Shown: piece after piece, positions 15,766-24,358 of the stretch
Layout of the letters: each line of letters begins with the position of its first letter
Numbering within the stretch: the first letter of the stretch is position 1
NCBI GenBank assembly: GCA_012517935.1
Contig: JAAYUA010000024.1
Span: 1 to 32,796, forward strand
DNA length: 32,796 nt
From: Acetobacter sp.
Lineage (GTDB): Bacteria; Pseudomonadota; Alphaproteobacteria; Acetobacterales; Acetobacteraceae
Reading direction: 5' to 3'
Made by a program: the position numbers and the translations under genes
Notes under the pieces: model-generated
Database searches by the model: none
Told to the model about the DNA's origin: nothing
The model's input: the letters and a program-made list of their open reading frames with translations, nothing else

Positions 15766-16155
15766 GAATACTGATGTTGGTGCCGGATATATGCGGCAGC
15801 TTTTATTGAATAGCCGGGAATGGAGCCGGATATAAGACTCTGTTTGGAAATTCAGGAGCACGTCTGTCTTACCAGACTTTGCTGCCACAGATTGGGACTG
15901 CGGTTCTGAGTCTGCGCCCATGTGGATGTCTGCAAACAGATGCTGTTGATCGCAGTGTCGTAAACCTGTGTTCCACCCGCGTATGGTGCATCCCGTGAAA
16001 ATTCCGCTTCATGATTATATGTCCCGCGGGGGAGCAAGGCGTCGCTTTTGAAGAAACGTGTTTATAAATGAGTCACAGGCATCATCTGTGGTTGCCTGCG
16101 GGCAGATCCTGAGGGATCGTTTCAGAATTGTATCATTTGGGAGATGGCTGGGCTT
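15766..16155. other. Long intergenic region between tyrS and the amidohydrolase
   Basis: About 390 bases between divergent genes. It contains a 10-base direct repeat, GCCGGATATA (15782-15791 and 15825-15834). It also has a minus-strand open frame of about 60 codons (15852-16037) that starts with TTG, has no clear ribosome-binding site and resembles nothing I recognise. GGGAG at 16139-16143 is the amidohydrolase ribosome-binding site. The promoters of both flanking genes must lie here, but no convincing -35/-10 pair stands out. Confidence 0.4.
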
Positions 16156-17586
16156 ATGAAATGGCTTCTGATCGCGATGTTGTTTGTGGGGCTGGCGCCA
16201 GAAGCAGCCTTGGCCGGAGCGGCCTGTCATATTCAGCCGGGGCATGGTGGCATGATCATCCGGACGACGGTTCTGGAGCCGGATCGTGCGGTGAAGGATG
16301 ATGAAGTCCTGATCGGCATTGATGGAAAGATTGCCTGCGTCGGGAAGGCGTGTCGCAAGCTGGCTCCGGAGGCAACGCTCCTTTCCTGTCCTGATGCGGT
16401 GTTGTCGCCGGGTTTCATCAATACACATGACCATATTGATTTCGGCCATATTGCCCCGCGCCCTGATAGCGGTGAGCGGTATGAGCATCGTCATGAATGG
16501 CGCAAGGGACTGGATGGCCATCGTCTGGCGCAGACCTTTGTTGCCGATCGGGATCCCGCGGTGATTGCCTGGAACGAGTTGCGCTTTCTGGTTGGAGGAA
16601 CGACCTCGACTGTTGGAGAAAGCTGGGCCCCAGGATTAATGCGCAATCTTGATTTTCAGGATGGTCTTGAAGGCCTCACGATTCATCCGGTGACTTATAA
16701 GGTTTTTCCTCTTGATGACTCGTCTGGCATCATGCGGACATCTGATTGCGATTATGGTGAGCACCCAACGACGCGTGAGCAGGTCAGTGGCACGAGTGCC
16801 TTTCTGGCGCATGTTGCGGAAGGACGGGATGAGGCTGCGCGGAATGAATTTCGTTGCGAGAGTTCCGGTTCCTATGATGTGACATCTCGCCCTGATGGAA
16901 GCGGGATCAGTCATGACTGGATCATGCCGCAGGCCGCGTTGATCCACGCTGTTGGCTTGACGGGTGAAGATATGGATCTCGTCGCGGAACGTCATGCAAA
17001 ACTGGTCTGGTCACCACGAAGCAACCTGTCCCTTTATGGCAGGACACTCGATATTCTGGGTGCTGAACAGAGAGGCATTACAGTGGCGCTCAGTTCAGAC
17101 TGGCTGCCTTCAGGTTCCATGAGTCTGAATCGCGAGCTGGCTTGTGCGGTTCATTACAATCATGAGCATCTTAATGATGCATTGAGTGATCGTGACCTGT
17201 GGAAGATGGTGACGATCAACGCGGCAAAGGTTGCGGGCGCTGACAAGCAGATCGGCAGTATCGAGGTTGGTAAGGCCGCGGATCTTGTTCTGTTTTCAGA
17301 TCCGCATCATCAGGCCGAGCATGCGGTGGTGCGTGCGGGGACGAACGACGTCATGCTTGTCATGCGGGGTGGTGTTGTCCTGCTGGGTCTTCCGGAGATC
17401 GTTGATATTGTCAGGCCGGGTTGCGAGGCTCTCGATGTTGGTGGTGAGACGAGAGCTTTATGTCCGGAGGGTAGAGGACGTCCGGATGCGGTGACGCTGG
17501 AAGCCTATGCCTGGGAAAGGGGGTTATATCCAATTGCGTTTTCCGGAACACCTGAGAACGAACCTGTGTGTGAAGTGACACCATAG
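16156..17586 (+). CDS. Exported amidohydrolase (cytosine deaminase-like superfamily)
   Basis: 476 residues with a signal peptide (MKWLLIAMLFVGLAPEAALA, cleavage near 20). The metal-dependent amidohydrolase fold is shown by GFINTHDHIDF (metal ligands His91 and His93), a later His in ALIHAVGL, SPRSNLSLYG, and the catalytic Asp in LSSDWLPSGS. The C-terminal beta subdomain has NAAKVAGADKQIGSIEVGKAADLVLF. This pattern fits the deaminase/chlorohydrolase subgroup. Export is unusual for nucleobase deaminases, so the substrate may be an external amide, lactone or cyclic compound. A Cys-rich tail (GCEAL, ALCPEG, PVCEV) could be disulfide-bonded. ATG 16156 is used because GGGAG abuts the alternative ATG at 16144 directly; even so the spacing of 12 is long. 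Confidence 0.82.
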   Translation: MKWLLIAMLFVGLAPEAALAGAACHIQPGHGGMIIRTTVLEPDRAVKDDEVLIGIDGKIACVGKACRKLAPEATLLSCPDAVLSPGFINTHDHIDFGHIAPRPDSGERYEHRHEWRKGLDGHRLAQTFVADRDPAVIAWNELRFLVGGTTSTVGESWAPGLMRNLDFQDGLEGLTIHPVTYKVFPLDDSSGIMRTSDCDYGEHPTTREQVSGTSAFLAHVAEGRDEAARNEFRCESSGSYDVTSRPDGSGISHDWIMPQAALIHAVGLTGEDMDLVAERHAKLVWSPRSNLSLYGRTLDILGAEQRGITVALSSDWLPSGSMSLNRELACAVHYNHEHLNDALSDRDLWKMVTINAAKVAGADKQIGSIEVGKAADLVLFSDPHHQAEHAVVRAGTNDVMLVMRGGVVLLGLPEIVDIVRPGCEALDVGGETRALCPEGRGRPDAVTLEAYAWERGLYPIAFSGTPENEPVCEVTP

Positions 17587-17663
17587 CCTGGATCGGGGTG
17601 GAGTCATTCTGACAGGAAGGGATTCTGCCCGATGATCTCTCTCAGTATTTAGAGCTCTGCCTG

Positions 17664-17698
17664 TGCGTCAGGCTTTCTGTTTCTGACGCATGGGTTTT
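17664..17698 (+). terminator. Terminator after the amidohydrolase
   Basis: TGCGTCAG (17664-17671) and CTGACGCA (17683-17690) form a perfect eight-base stem with an 11-base loop, followed by TGGGTTTT. It lies between convergent genes, at the very end of the Kir channel gene. The opposite strand lacks a T-run, so it mainly serves the plus strand. Confidence 0.65.
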
Positions 17699-18696
17699 CA
17701 TGCGGGGATATGGCCGTCTGATCGGGATTTGTTCTGATGCCGTTCAACATCATTCAGACGTGTGTAATCTACGGCGATCAGACCGTCGGGACGTTCCATG
17801 AGAATATCCACAAATCTGTGGTGGTGGTGAATTCTGTCGAAACTATAGACCATTCTTGCGGATACGGTTTGTCCAAGCGCTTCATCCGTTCCGGTGACCG
17901 TTATCATGATTTCAGCTTCTTCCGCAGACAGTTCGTCGATTGTTTTGTTATGAAGCGGACTTTTCTCGTCAATGATATGCGCGGTTGTGAAAGAAAATCG
18001 TAAGGTAGGGATTTCATCCTGAATCAGGTTCAGACGATCGAAGCAGCGTATAGGGTGTCCAGTTTCTGTGATGATCAGGCGGGAAAGGGAAAGCTCTATC
18101 TCTACCAAAAGAATATCGCTGATACGCTGATTGGCCATGCGGATGCTGAGCACAGGCACTCCCCCGCTGGTGTCGATGACCGCCTTGTCGGAAAACAGGA
18201 TACGGGCCGTGGGCCGGGAAAATCGGGCAAACACAACGCCTGTCGCCAGGGCAGTCAGCATCATTCCGATGAAAACTTCGCATGTGGCAATCATGTTTGC
18301 ATGAATGCCAACGGGAGACATGCTGCCGTAACCAACGGTTGAAAGCGTCTGCACACTGAAAAAAAATAGTGACAGGAAGACATGTTTACCGGCTGCTGAG
18401 ATCTGACCGGGAACGAGGGCATATAGAAGGGCAAAAACTGTATTGATGGCGATATAGGCGGCGATGGAGACTGAGAAAAAGACAGGCCATGATACAGTCA
18501 GGGCATGGTGATAGAGATCTTTCCAGAATCTGTCGCGGATACCGACCCGGACGACTTCCTGATGTGATTTCGTTTCAAAAATCCGGTGATGGTGGAGTCG
18601 TTTCGCTACGTCATGTGATAGATGATGAGAAAAACTTACATAATTTTCGTTATTTTTCTTTTTGAAAGAACGGATTTTCTTTTGATTTTCCGACAT
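17698..18696 (-). CDS. Inward-rectifier potassium channel (KirBac type)
   Basis: 332 residues, a prokaryotic Kir channel of the inner membrane. After a charged, His-rich N-terminal segment (1-65) there are two membrane helices, about 68-95 and 132-158, around the pore loop with selectivity filter TVGYG (120-124). The join to the cytoplasmic domain (FARFSRPTARILFSDKAVI, about 157-175) is characteristic. The beta-rich C-terminal gating domain runs to about 305 (MANQRISDILLVEIEL, HIIDEKSPLHNKTIDEL). It would pass K+ and help set membrane potential or turgor. GGAG seven bases before the ATG supports the start. The 143-base, very A/T-rich gap to chvG suggests its own promoter. It is not linked to an obvious partner. 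Confidence 0.93.
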   Translation of the reverse strand: MSENQKKIRSFKKKNNENYVSFSHHLSHDVAKRLHHHRIFETKSHQEVVRVGIRDRFWKDLYHHALTVSWPVFFSVSIAAYIAINTVFALLYALVPGQISAAGKHVFLSLFFFSVQTLSTVGYGSMSPVGIHANMIATCEVFIGMMLTALATGVVFARFSRPTARILFSDKAVIDTSGGVPVLSIRMANQRISDILLVEIELSLSRLIITETGHPIRCFDRLNLIQDEIPTLRFSFTTAHIIDEKSPLHNKTIDELSAEEAEIMITVTGTDEALGQTVSARMVYSFDRIHHHHRFVDILMERPDGLIAVDYTRLNDVERHQNKSRSDGHIPA

Positions 18697-18839
18697 CAGC
18701 GGGCTCCGGATTTTCTATTCATGACACATTTGGGGTTCTGTTCTGTGGGCTGGTTATATGTGTGCGTTTCATAAGGTGTTAGATCGAAAAGTGTATTATT
18801 ATAATTCGAAAGATTTTTAATTCTTATGCCCTTGGCGTC

Positions 18840-20570
18840 TTAACCGCGAGGGAGGCGGATGATAAAGCAGGCTCCAAGAATCTGCCCATCCGGGGACATG
18901 CGATTTTCAGCGGTGATCGTGCCGCGAAGAGCCTGAATGATCTGGCGGCTGATCGACAGTCCAAGACCGGAATGCTGTCCGAAATTCTCGCTTTTGGGGC
19001 GCTCGGAATAGAAGCGGTCGAAAATGGATTCCAGCTTGCCTTCGGGAATCCCCGGTCCTTCGTCCGAAACCGATATGACCGTCATCTGTGCGTTCGCATG
19101 TGCTTCCATCAGAATGTGACCATTCTGGGGGGAGAATGAAATGGCATTGCCGATGAGGTTGCGAAGGACCTGCACCAGACGATCTTCCACAGCCAGAGCA
19201 ATCAGCGGGTGTTGTTCCGTATCATCAGTGATCGAGACCATGATTTCCGGGTCGTTGTCACGGCGCGTGGTCTGATGGATTTCTGCCAGTAGAGTGAGCA
19301 GTGGGGCGACCTGAATCTGATCAGGCCGCGCACGGGACATTTCTGCGTCCAGACGGCTGGCATCGGAAATGTCGGTGATCAGGCGATCAAGCCTGCGCAC
19401 GTCATTGCTGATGATGGAAAGCAGATGACGCTGGCGATCTGGGGCCTGTATGCGTGGCAGTGTCTCGATGGCTGATCTGATGGATGAGAGCGGATTCTTG
19501 ATTTCGTGGGCAACATCTGCTGCGAAACGTTCTGTTGCATCCATGCGCAGCCAGAGTGCCTGTGAACTGTCCTGTAAGGCACGGGCCAGGGTGCCGATTT
19601 CATCTCCCCTGACCAGAAGACGTGTGGGAACAGTTCCATCACGTCCGATCGTTTCCTGCATGACACGTGCGGAGGATGCCAGGCGGAGGAGCGGGCGGGC
19701 GATGGTAAGCGAGAGATACCATGACAGCAGAATGGTGATGAGCAACGCGAGGAGAAACAGGGAGAAGATGGATTCCCTGATATCATAAAGCGACTGGTCG
19801 ATTGCTTTCCCGGTGCGCGTCAATTGAATGACACCGATGGTTTGTCCTTCATGGACAATCGGCTCCGCGACCGTGACGACAAGTGTCCCATTTATGGTGC
19901 GGCGAATATAGGGGGCAGTTTCCGCGGTCTCATGATCCTCATGCTGGCCCGGGGGATGGGAAGAGCGTTCCTGGAATTTCACGCTCGTTGCGGCATCCCC
20001 GAGAAGAGAGGAAAAAAATCCTTCCAGAGCACCGCGTGAGAAGGGGACTGCATCCTGTTCATCAGGAGGCAGGGGAGGGCTGGAAGGACCGAGATGACGA
20101 AGCTTTTCTTCGCGGCTGTCTGCGACCAGTTGGCCATCGGGGGCATAGATGCGGGCATCGGCGCCAGGGGAGGGCTCACTCAGTCTTAACAGCAGCGGCG
20201 GAACAAGAGTCGGGTCCAGCGCATAATGACGTGCATCCGGCCGCCCTTTGGCGGTGATGGCGCTTTGCCCCAGTGCGCCGGCATAGATTTTGGCCTGCTC
20301 ACGCAGTGCGCTGACTTCGGCGGAAAGCAGACTGTCACGGAATTGATTGAGGAACAGCAGGGTGAAGGCCAGCACGATCAAGGGAAGCGTGTTGACCATC
20401 AGGATGCGACGCATCAGCGGAGAAATAAGCCGATTGTCGACTGGTTCCGTCAGTGAGCGGGTACGATGCAGCATACGGCGCAGGATAACGAACATCGCAC
20501 GCAGTCTGTGGCCGCGTGTGCCGGATTTTGTATCGGATGCTGGTCCGCCGCCCTGTGCCGTACTGTTCAC
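18840..20570 (-). CDS. chvG: Sensor histidine kinase ChvG (ExoS type)
   Basis: 576 residues, the inner-membrane kinase of a two-component system that in other alphaproteobacteria senses acid and envelope conditions. Layout: cytoplasmic N-terminus, TM1 about 55-76, periplasmic domain about 77-268, TM2 about 268-288, HAMP about 290-345, HisKA with the phospho-acceptor His355 in ADVAHEIKNPLSSIRS, and the ATPase domain with N box NLIGNAISFSP, G1 DEGPGIPE, F box FDRFY and G2 GQHSGLGLSI. It starts with GTG 15 bases after the chvI stop, so the two are co-transcribed. The periplasmic domain carries an extra His/Pro-rich loop (about 195-218). Many alphaproteobacteria have hprK and PTS genes next in line; here a Kir channel follows. 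Confidence 0.92.
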   Translation of the reverse strand: MNSTAQGGGPASDTKSGTRGHRLRAMFVILRRMLHRTRSLTEPVDNRLISPLMRRILMVNTLPLIVLAFTLLFLNQFRDSLLSAEVSALREQAKIYAGALGQSAITAKGRPDARHYALDPTLVPPLLLRLSEPSPGADARIYAPDGQLVADSREEKLRHLGPSSPPLPPDEQDAVPFSRGALEGFFSSLLGDAATSVKFQERSSHPPGQHEDHETAETAPYIRRTINGTLVVTVAEPIVHEGQTIGVIQLTRTGKAIDQSLYDIRESIFSLFLLALLITILLSWYLSLTIARPLLRLASSARVMQETIGRDGTVPTRLLVRGDEIGTLARALQDSSQALWLRMDATERFAADVAHEIKNPLSSIRSAIETLPRIQAPDRQRHLLSIISNDVRRLDRLITDISDASRLDAEMSRARPDQIQVAPLLTLLAEIHQTTRRDNDPEIMVSITDDTEQHPLIALAVEDRLVQVLRNLIGNAISFSPQNGHILMEAHANAQMTVISVSDEGPGIPEGKLESIFDRFYSERPKSENFGQHSGLGLSISRQIIQALRGTITAENRMSPDGQILGACFIIRLPRG

Positions 20571-20585
20571 CTTACGGCGCCGTTT

Positions 20586-21299
20586 TCAGTTTTCCCTGTA
20601 GCGGTAACCGATACCGTACAGCGTTTCGATCTGATTGAATTCCTCATCCACCTGTCGGAATTTTTTGCGGACTCTCTTGATGTGGCTGTCGATTGTCCTG
20701 TCATCGACATAGATGGAATCCCCGTAAGCCGTATCGATAAGCTGATCTCTGGATTTCACCATGCCCGGACGCATGGCGAGGGCTTTCACAAGCAGAAATT
20801 CCGTAACGGTCAGAGGAACCTCGGTGTCACGCCAAAGGCAACGATGGCGCTGCTCGTCGAGTGACAACAGGCCTCGTGTCAGCGTGGCGGAGATATTTTC
20901 TCCCGCAGCTTCTGCCCGGCTGACTTCATTGCGGCGAAGGAGTGCTCGGATACGTTCCAGAAGCAGGCGCTGCGAGAAAGGCTTGGTGATGTAATCGTCC
21001 GCGCCAAGACGAAGTCCCATCAGCTGATCGACTTCCTCGTCTTTCGAAGAAAGAAAAATGACCGGCAGGCTGGAGCGGGCGCGCAGTTTCTGCAGAAGTT
21101 CCATGCCGTCCATGCGTGGCATCTTGACATCGAGCACTGCAAGATCGACCGGGCGGCTGACCAGCCCCTGAAGGGCCTGTTCGCCATCGGTATAGGTATG
21201 TACCTGATATCCCTCGGCTTCCAACGTCATCTGAACGGACGTCAGAATGTTTCGATCATCATCAACCAGTGCAATCGTCTGCTTCGCTGTGTCGCTCAA
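20586..21299 (-). CDS. chvI: Response regulator ChvI, OmpR/PhoB family
   Basis: 237 residues. The receiver domain (about 8-120) opens with [14 protein letters not shown], has the phospho-acceptor Asp57 in [13 protein letters not shown], the switch Ser in FLSSKDEE and Lys in DYITKPFS. The C-terminal winged-helix DNA-binding domain (about 140-237) ends with [23 protein letters not shown] and [13 protein letters not shown]. It is the partner of ChvG immediately downstream. The start codon is TTG at 21299: the homologous N-terminus begins here and AGGAG lies nine bases upstream. It is divergent from grpE, with 124 bases between the two starts. Confidence 0.95.
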   Translation of the reverse strand: MSDTAKQTIALVDDDRNILTSVQMTLEAEGYQVHTYTDGEQALQGLVSRPVDLAVLDVKMPRMDGMELLQKLRARSSLPVIFLSSKDEEVDQLMGLRLGADDYITKPFSQRLLLERIRALLRRNEVSRAEAAGENISATLTRGLLSLDEQRHRCLWRDTEVPLTVTEFLLVKALAMRPGMVKSRDQLIDTAYGDSIYVDDRTIDSHIKRVRKKFRQVDEEFNQIETLYGIGYRYREN

Positions 21300-21423
21300 G
21301 ACACCCTTCTCCTCAGGATTTCGTAGGGTTTGATAATCCCAGTTGCAGGGGAATGACCAGAGGAGAAGATTTTCCGGTGCATTCGATCTTGTCGCGTTCG
21401 TTCGCTCTGCTTACTTCTTGCAC

Positions 21424-22056
21424 ATGACCAACGATACAGATTCCCATAATCCGGATGCGTCGGCGGAGCCGAGCGTTTCCGGTTCAGTTCCACAGGATGC
21501 AGAGGCAACCGTGAATGAAACCCATGCCGGTTCCGGCAGCGCGGCAGAGGATGGTGCCAGTCGCCTTGCGGAACTAGAGGGCCTTCTGGCCGAAGCCCAT
21601 GACAAATGGGTGCGTTCAGAGGCCGAGATGCAGAACCTGCGTGCCCGCACCAAGCGTGAGGTCGAGGATGCGCGTCAGTATGCCGTGCAGAAATTCGCCC
21701 GCGACACGGTTGAGGCGGCGGAAAATCTGCGCCGTGCGCTGAGCAGCATTCCGGCCAAGGCCGAAGGTGAGAACGATCTGGTGACGAAGATCCGTGAAGG
21801 GATCGAAGGCACAGAGCGTTCATTCCTTTCCATTCTGGAACGGCATGGCGTGGTTGCGCATGATGCTGCGGGTCAGCCGTTTGATGCAAATCTGCATCAG
21901 GCAATGGCGGAGCAGCCCAGCACCGAACATGAACACGGCACCGTCATTCAGGCCTGGACACCGGCATGGACGCTGCACGGCCGTCTTCTGAAACCGGCCA
22001 TGGTTGTCGTCGCAAAAAATGAAGGTGGTGCGACGGCGGAAGAGCCGAAGGGCTGA
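21424..22056 (+). CDS. grpE: Nucleotide exchange factor GrpE
   Basis: 210 residues, the co-chaperone that releases ADP from DnaK. An acidic, disordered N-terminus (1-55) precedes a long coiled coil (about 57-110: LAELEGLLAEAHDKWVRSEA, then EMQNLRARTKREVEDARQYA). The compact beta wing has VVAHDAAGQPFDANLHQAM, EHGTVIQAWTPAWTLHGRLLKPAMVVVAKN. The frame is open to 21343 (TTG), but ATG 21424 fits the family N-terminus. No good ribosome-binding site is visible before it, so leaderless or weak initiation is possible. It is upstream of dnaK on the same strand, 202 bases apart. Confidence 0.94.
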   Translation: MTNDTDSHNPDASAEPSVSGSVPQDAEATVNETHAGSGSAAEDGASRLAELEGLLAEAHDKWVRSEAEMQNLRARTKREVEDARQYAVQKFARDTVEAAENLRRALSSIPAKAEGENDLVTKIREGIEGTERSFLSILERHGVVAHDAAGQPFDANLHQAMAEQPSTEHEHGTVIQAWTPAWTLHGRLLKPAMVVVAKNEGGATAEEPKG

Positions 22057-22064
22057 GGATTACG

Positions 22065-22100
22065 TTCCTGATCCAGCCGGTCATTCGATTGGATCAGGAA
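22065..22100. repeat. Perfect inverted repeat between grpE and dnaK
   Basis: TTCCTGATCCA (22065-22075) and TGGATCAGGAA (22090-22100) form a perfect 11-base stem with a 14-base loop, eight bases after the grpE stop. No T-run follows, so it is more likely an mRNA-stabilising or processing hairpin, or an inefficient terminator that tunes grpE to dnaK read-through. Confidence 0.6.
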
Positions 22101-22113
22101 AGCTCGGCTCCCT

Positions 22114-22143
22114 CTTGAAACAGAGAGAGTCCGGGCCTACATC
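22114..22143 (+). promoter_or_regulatory. Candidate RpoH (heat-shock) promoter of dnaK
   Basis: CTTGAA at 22114-22119, preceded by CTCCCT, is followed after 16 bases by CCTACATC at 22136-22143. This resembles the sigma-32 pattern CTTGAA-N13/17-CCCCATnT. Transcription would start near 22150, giving a leader of about 110 bases before dnaK. Confidence 0.5.
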
Positions 22144-22258
22144 CGAAAGATCAGAGGCTGATGCAGTGTGGAAATCCACAGGCCCGGCCTCGGAATACGA
22201 ACGATAGGGTTTTTTCTGGTGCTTCGGGCCGGAACAAGCCGCTGAAAGGGGTTCATAT

Positions 22259-24151
22259 ATGAGTAAAGTTATTGGTATCGACCTCGGTACAACAAATTCC
22301 TGCGTTGCGATCCGCGAAGGTAACGAGAACCGCGTTATCGAAAACAGCGAAGGCGCACGCACAACACCGTCGATGGTGGCGTTTACCGAAAATGGTGAAA
22401 TGCTGGTTGGTCAGGCTGCAAAGCGTCAGGCCGTCACCAACCCGACGAACACGCTTTATGCTGTAAAGCGTCTGATCGGTCGTCGTTTTGACGATGCGAC
22501 CGTCCAGAAAGATAAGGGTCTTGTGCCTTATTCCATCGTGAAGGGCGACAACGGCGACGCATGGGTTGAGGCACGCGGCAAAAAATACGCGCCTTCCCAG
22601 ATCGCTGCATTCGTTCTTGGCAAGATGAAAGAAACGGCCGAATCCTATCTGGGTGAAGCGGTCACACAGGCTGTGATTACCGTTCCGGCCTACTTCAACG
22701 ATGCCCAGCGTCAGGCAACGAAGGACGCCGGCAAGATCGCCGGACTCGAAGTCCTCCGCATCATCAACGAGCCGACAGCTGCAGCTCTGGCCTATGGCCT
22801 TGAGAAAAAGAATGACGGCACTGTCGCGGTCTATGACCTTGGTGGTGGCACGTTCGACGTTTCCGTTCTGGAAATTTCCGACGGCGTGATCGAAGTGAAG
22901 TCCACGAACGGTGACACGTTCCTTGGCGGTGAAGATTTCGACAACCGGATCATTGATTTCCTGGCTGACGAGTTCAAGCGTGATCAGGGCATCGACCTGA
23001 AGAATGACAAGCTTGCTCTTCAGCGTCTGAAGGAAGCTGCTGAAAAGGCAAAGATCGAGCTGTCTTCTTCGCGTGAGACCGAGATCAACCTGCCGTTTAT
23101 CACTGCCGATGCTTCCGGTCCGAAGCATCTTGTCCTGAAGCTGACCCGTGCCAAGCTGGAAAGCCTGGTTGACGATCTGATCGCCCGCACGCTGGAGCCC
23201 TGTAAGGCTGCTCTGAAAGATGCAGGTCTTGCTGCTTCCGGTATCGACGAGGTTATCCTTGTCGGCGGTATGACCCGCATGCCGAAGGTGATCGAGGCCG
23301 TTAAGGAATTCTTCGGCAAGGATCCTGCACGTAACGTCAATCCTGATGAAGTTGTCGCCATTGGTGCCGCGGTTCAGGGTGCGGTGCTGAAGGGTGATGT
23401 CAAGGACGTCCTTCTGCTCGATGTGACGCCGCTGTCACTTGGTATCGAGACGCTGGGTGGTGTCTTCACACGTCTGATCGATCGCAACACGACGATCCCG
23501 ACCAAGAAGAGCCAGACCTTCTCGACCGCTGAAGACAACCAGCCTGCTGTGACCATCAAGGTCTATCAGGGTGAGCGCGAAATGGCGGCTGACAACAAGC
23601 TGCTTGGTAATTTCGATCTGACCGGCATTGCTCCCGCTCCGCGTGGCGTGCCGCAGATCGAGGTGACTTTCGATATCGACGCCAACGGCATCGTGTCGGT
23701 TTCAGCCAAGGACAAGGCGACGAACAAGGAGCAGCAGATCCGCATTCAGGCTTCTGGTGGTCTTTCAGACTCTGACATTGAGCAGATGGTGAAGGATGCC
23801 GAGGCAAATGCAGCGGCTGACAAGGCGAAGCGCGAACTGGTTGAAGTTCGTAACAGCGCTGAATCTCTGGTGCATCAGGTCGAGAAGTCCCTGTCAGAAT
23901 CCGGTGACAAGGTTCCGGCGGCTGACAAGACGGAAGCGGAAGCTGCTATTGCCGCAGTGAAGACCGCTCTTGAAGGCACGGATCCGGAAGCTGTCAAATC
24001 AGCTTCAGAGCGCCTGACGCAGGCTGCGATGAAGATTGGTGAGGCCGTTTACAAGGCTGAGCAGTCATCCGAAGGCGCTGCTGAGAGCAAGCCTGCTGAT
24101 GAAGGCGTTGTCGATGCCGACTTCGAGGATGTCAGCGACAAGAAATCCTGA
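22259..24151 (+). CDS. dnaK: Chaperone DnaK (Hsp70)
   Basis: 630 residues, the ATP-driven cytoplasmic chaperone working with DnaJ and GrpE. The N-terminal ATPase domain has [13 protein letters not shown] (phosphate 1, residues 5-17), [13 protein letters not shown] (about 193-205), and [10 protein letters not shown] (about 335-344). The substrate domain starts after the linker [15 protein letters not shown] (about 385) and ends in a helical lid and a charged tail, [19 protein letters not shown] seven bases before ATG supports the start. It follows grpE and probably has its own heat-shock promoter. A terminator downstream separates it from dnaJ. Confidence 0.98.
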   Translation: MSKVIGIDLGTTNSCVAIREGNENRVIENSEGARTTPSMVAFTENGEMLVGQAAKRQAVTNPTNTLYAVKRLIGRRFDDATVQKDKGLVPYSIVKGDNGDAWVEARGKKYAPSQIAAFVLGKMKETAESYLGEAVTQAVITVPAYFNDAQRQATKDAGKIAGLEVLRIINEPTAAALAYGLEKKNDGTVAVYDLGGGTFDVSVLEISDGVIEVKSTNGDTFLGGEDFDNRIIDFLADEFKRDQGIDLKNDKLALQRLKEAAEKAKIELSSSRETEINLPFITADASGPKHLVLKLTRAKLESLVDDLIARTLEPCKAALKDAGLAASGIDEVILVGGMTRMPKVIEAVKEFFGKDPARNVNPDEVVAIGAAVQGAVLKGDVKDVLLLDVTPLSLGIETLGGVFTRLIDRNTTIPTKKSQTFSTAEDNQPAVTIKVYQGEREMAADNKLLGNFDLTGIAPAPRGVPQIEVTFDIDANGIVSVSAKDKATNKEQQIRIQASGGLSDSDIEQMVKDAEANAAADKAKRELVEVRNSAESLVHQVEKSLSESGDKVPAADKTEAEAAIAAVKTALEGTDPEAVKSASERLTQAAMKIGEAVYKAEQSSEGAAESKPADEGVVDADFEDVSDKKS

Positions 24152-24171
24152 GGGTCGTTCTCCGGACAACA

Positions 24172-24192
24172 GCCGGACCTTCATGGTCCGGC
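24172..24192 (+). repeat. Hairpin just after dnaK
   Basis: GCCGGACC and GGTCCGGC form a perfect eight-base GC-rich stem with a five-base loop, 20 bases past the dnaK stop. No T-run follows. It could protect the dnaK mRNA 3' end, with the real terminator at 24236-24275. Confidence 0.5.
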
Positions 24193-24235
24193 AACCTTGC
24201 CTCGGCGTGTTCCTGAACATGCGTGCGGCAGAGAG

Positions 24236-24275
24236 GCGCCCTGTTCAACATGAACATGGGCGCGTTTCTTTTTCT
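24236..24275 (+). terminator. Terminator between dnaK and dnaJ
   Basis: GCGCCC (24236-24241) plus TGTTC (24242-24246) pair with GAACA (24252-24256) and GGGCGC (24258-24263), with one bulged T and a five-base loop: an 11-pair stem. A T-rich tail follows (GTTTCTTTTTCTGTT). It suggests dnaJ is transcribed partly or wholly from its own promoter in 24276-24345, where no convincing -35/-10 pair was found. Confidence 0.72.
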
Positions 24276-24358
24276 GTTCCTTTGATAGATATAGTGTTTC
24301 GTTTGAGTGCTCCGCGAGGAAAAGCGAGTGCCTGAAAACGGACTTCGAGAGGACCTTG

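Noticed and set aside
21300-21423. RpoH promoter before grpE
   Set aside because: CTTG motifs occur, but no -10 element with correct spacing was found.
22253-23128. 291-codon open frame antisense to dnaK
   Set aside because: Long antisense frames opposite Hsp70 genes are a well-known by-product of their codon pattern. No ribosome-binding site or domain was recognised.
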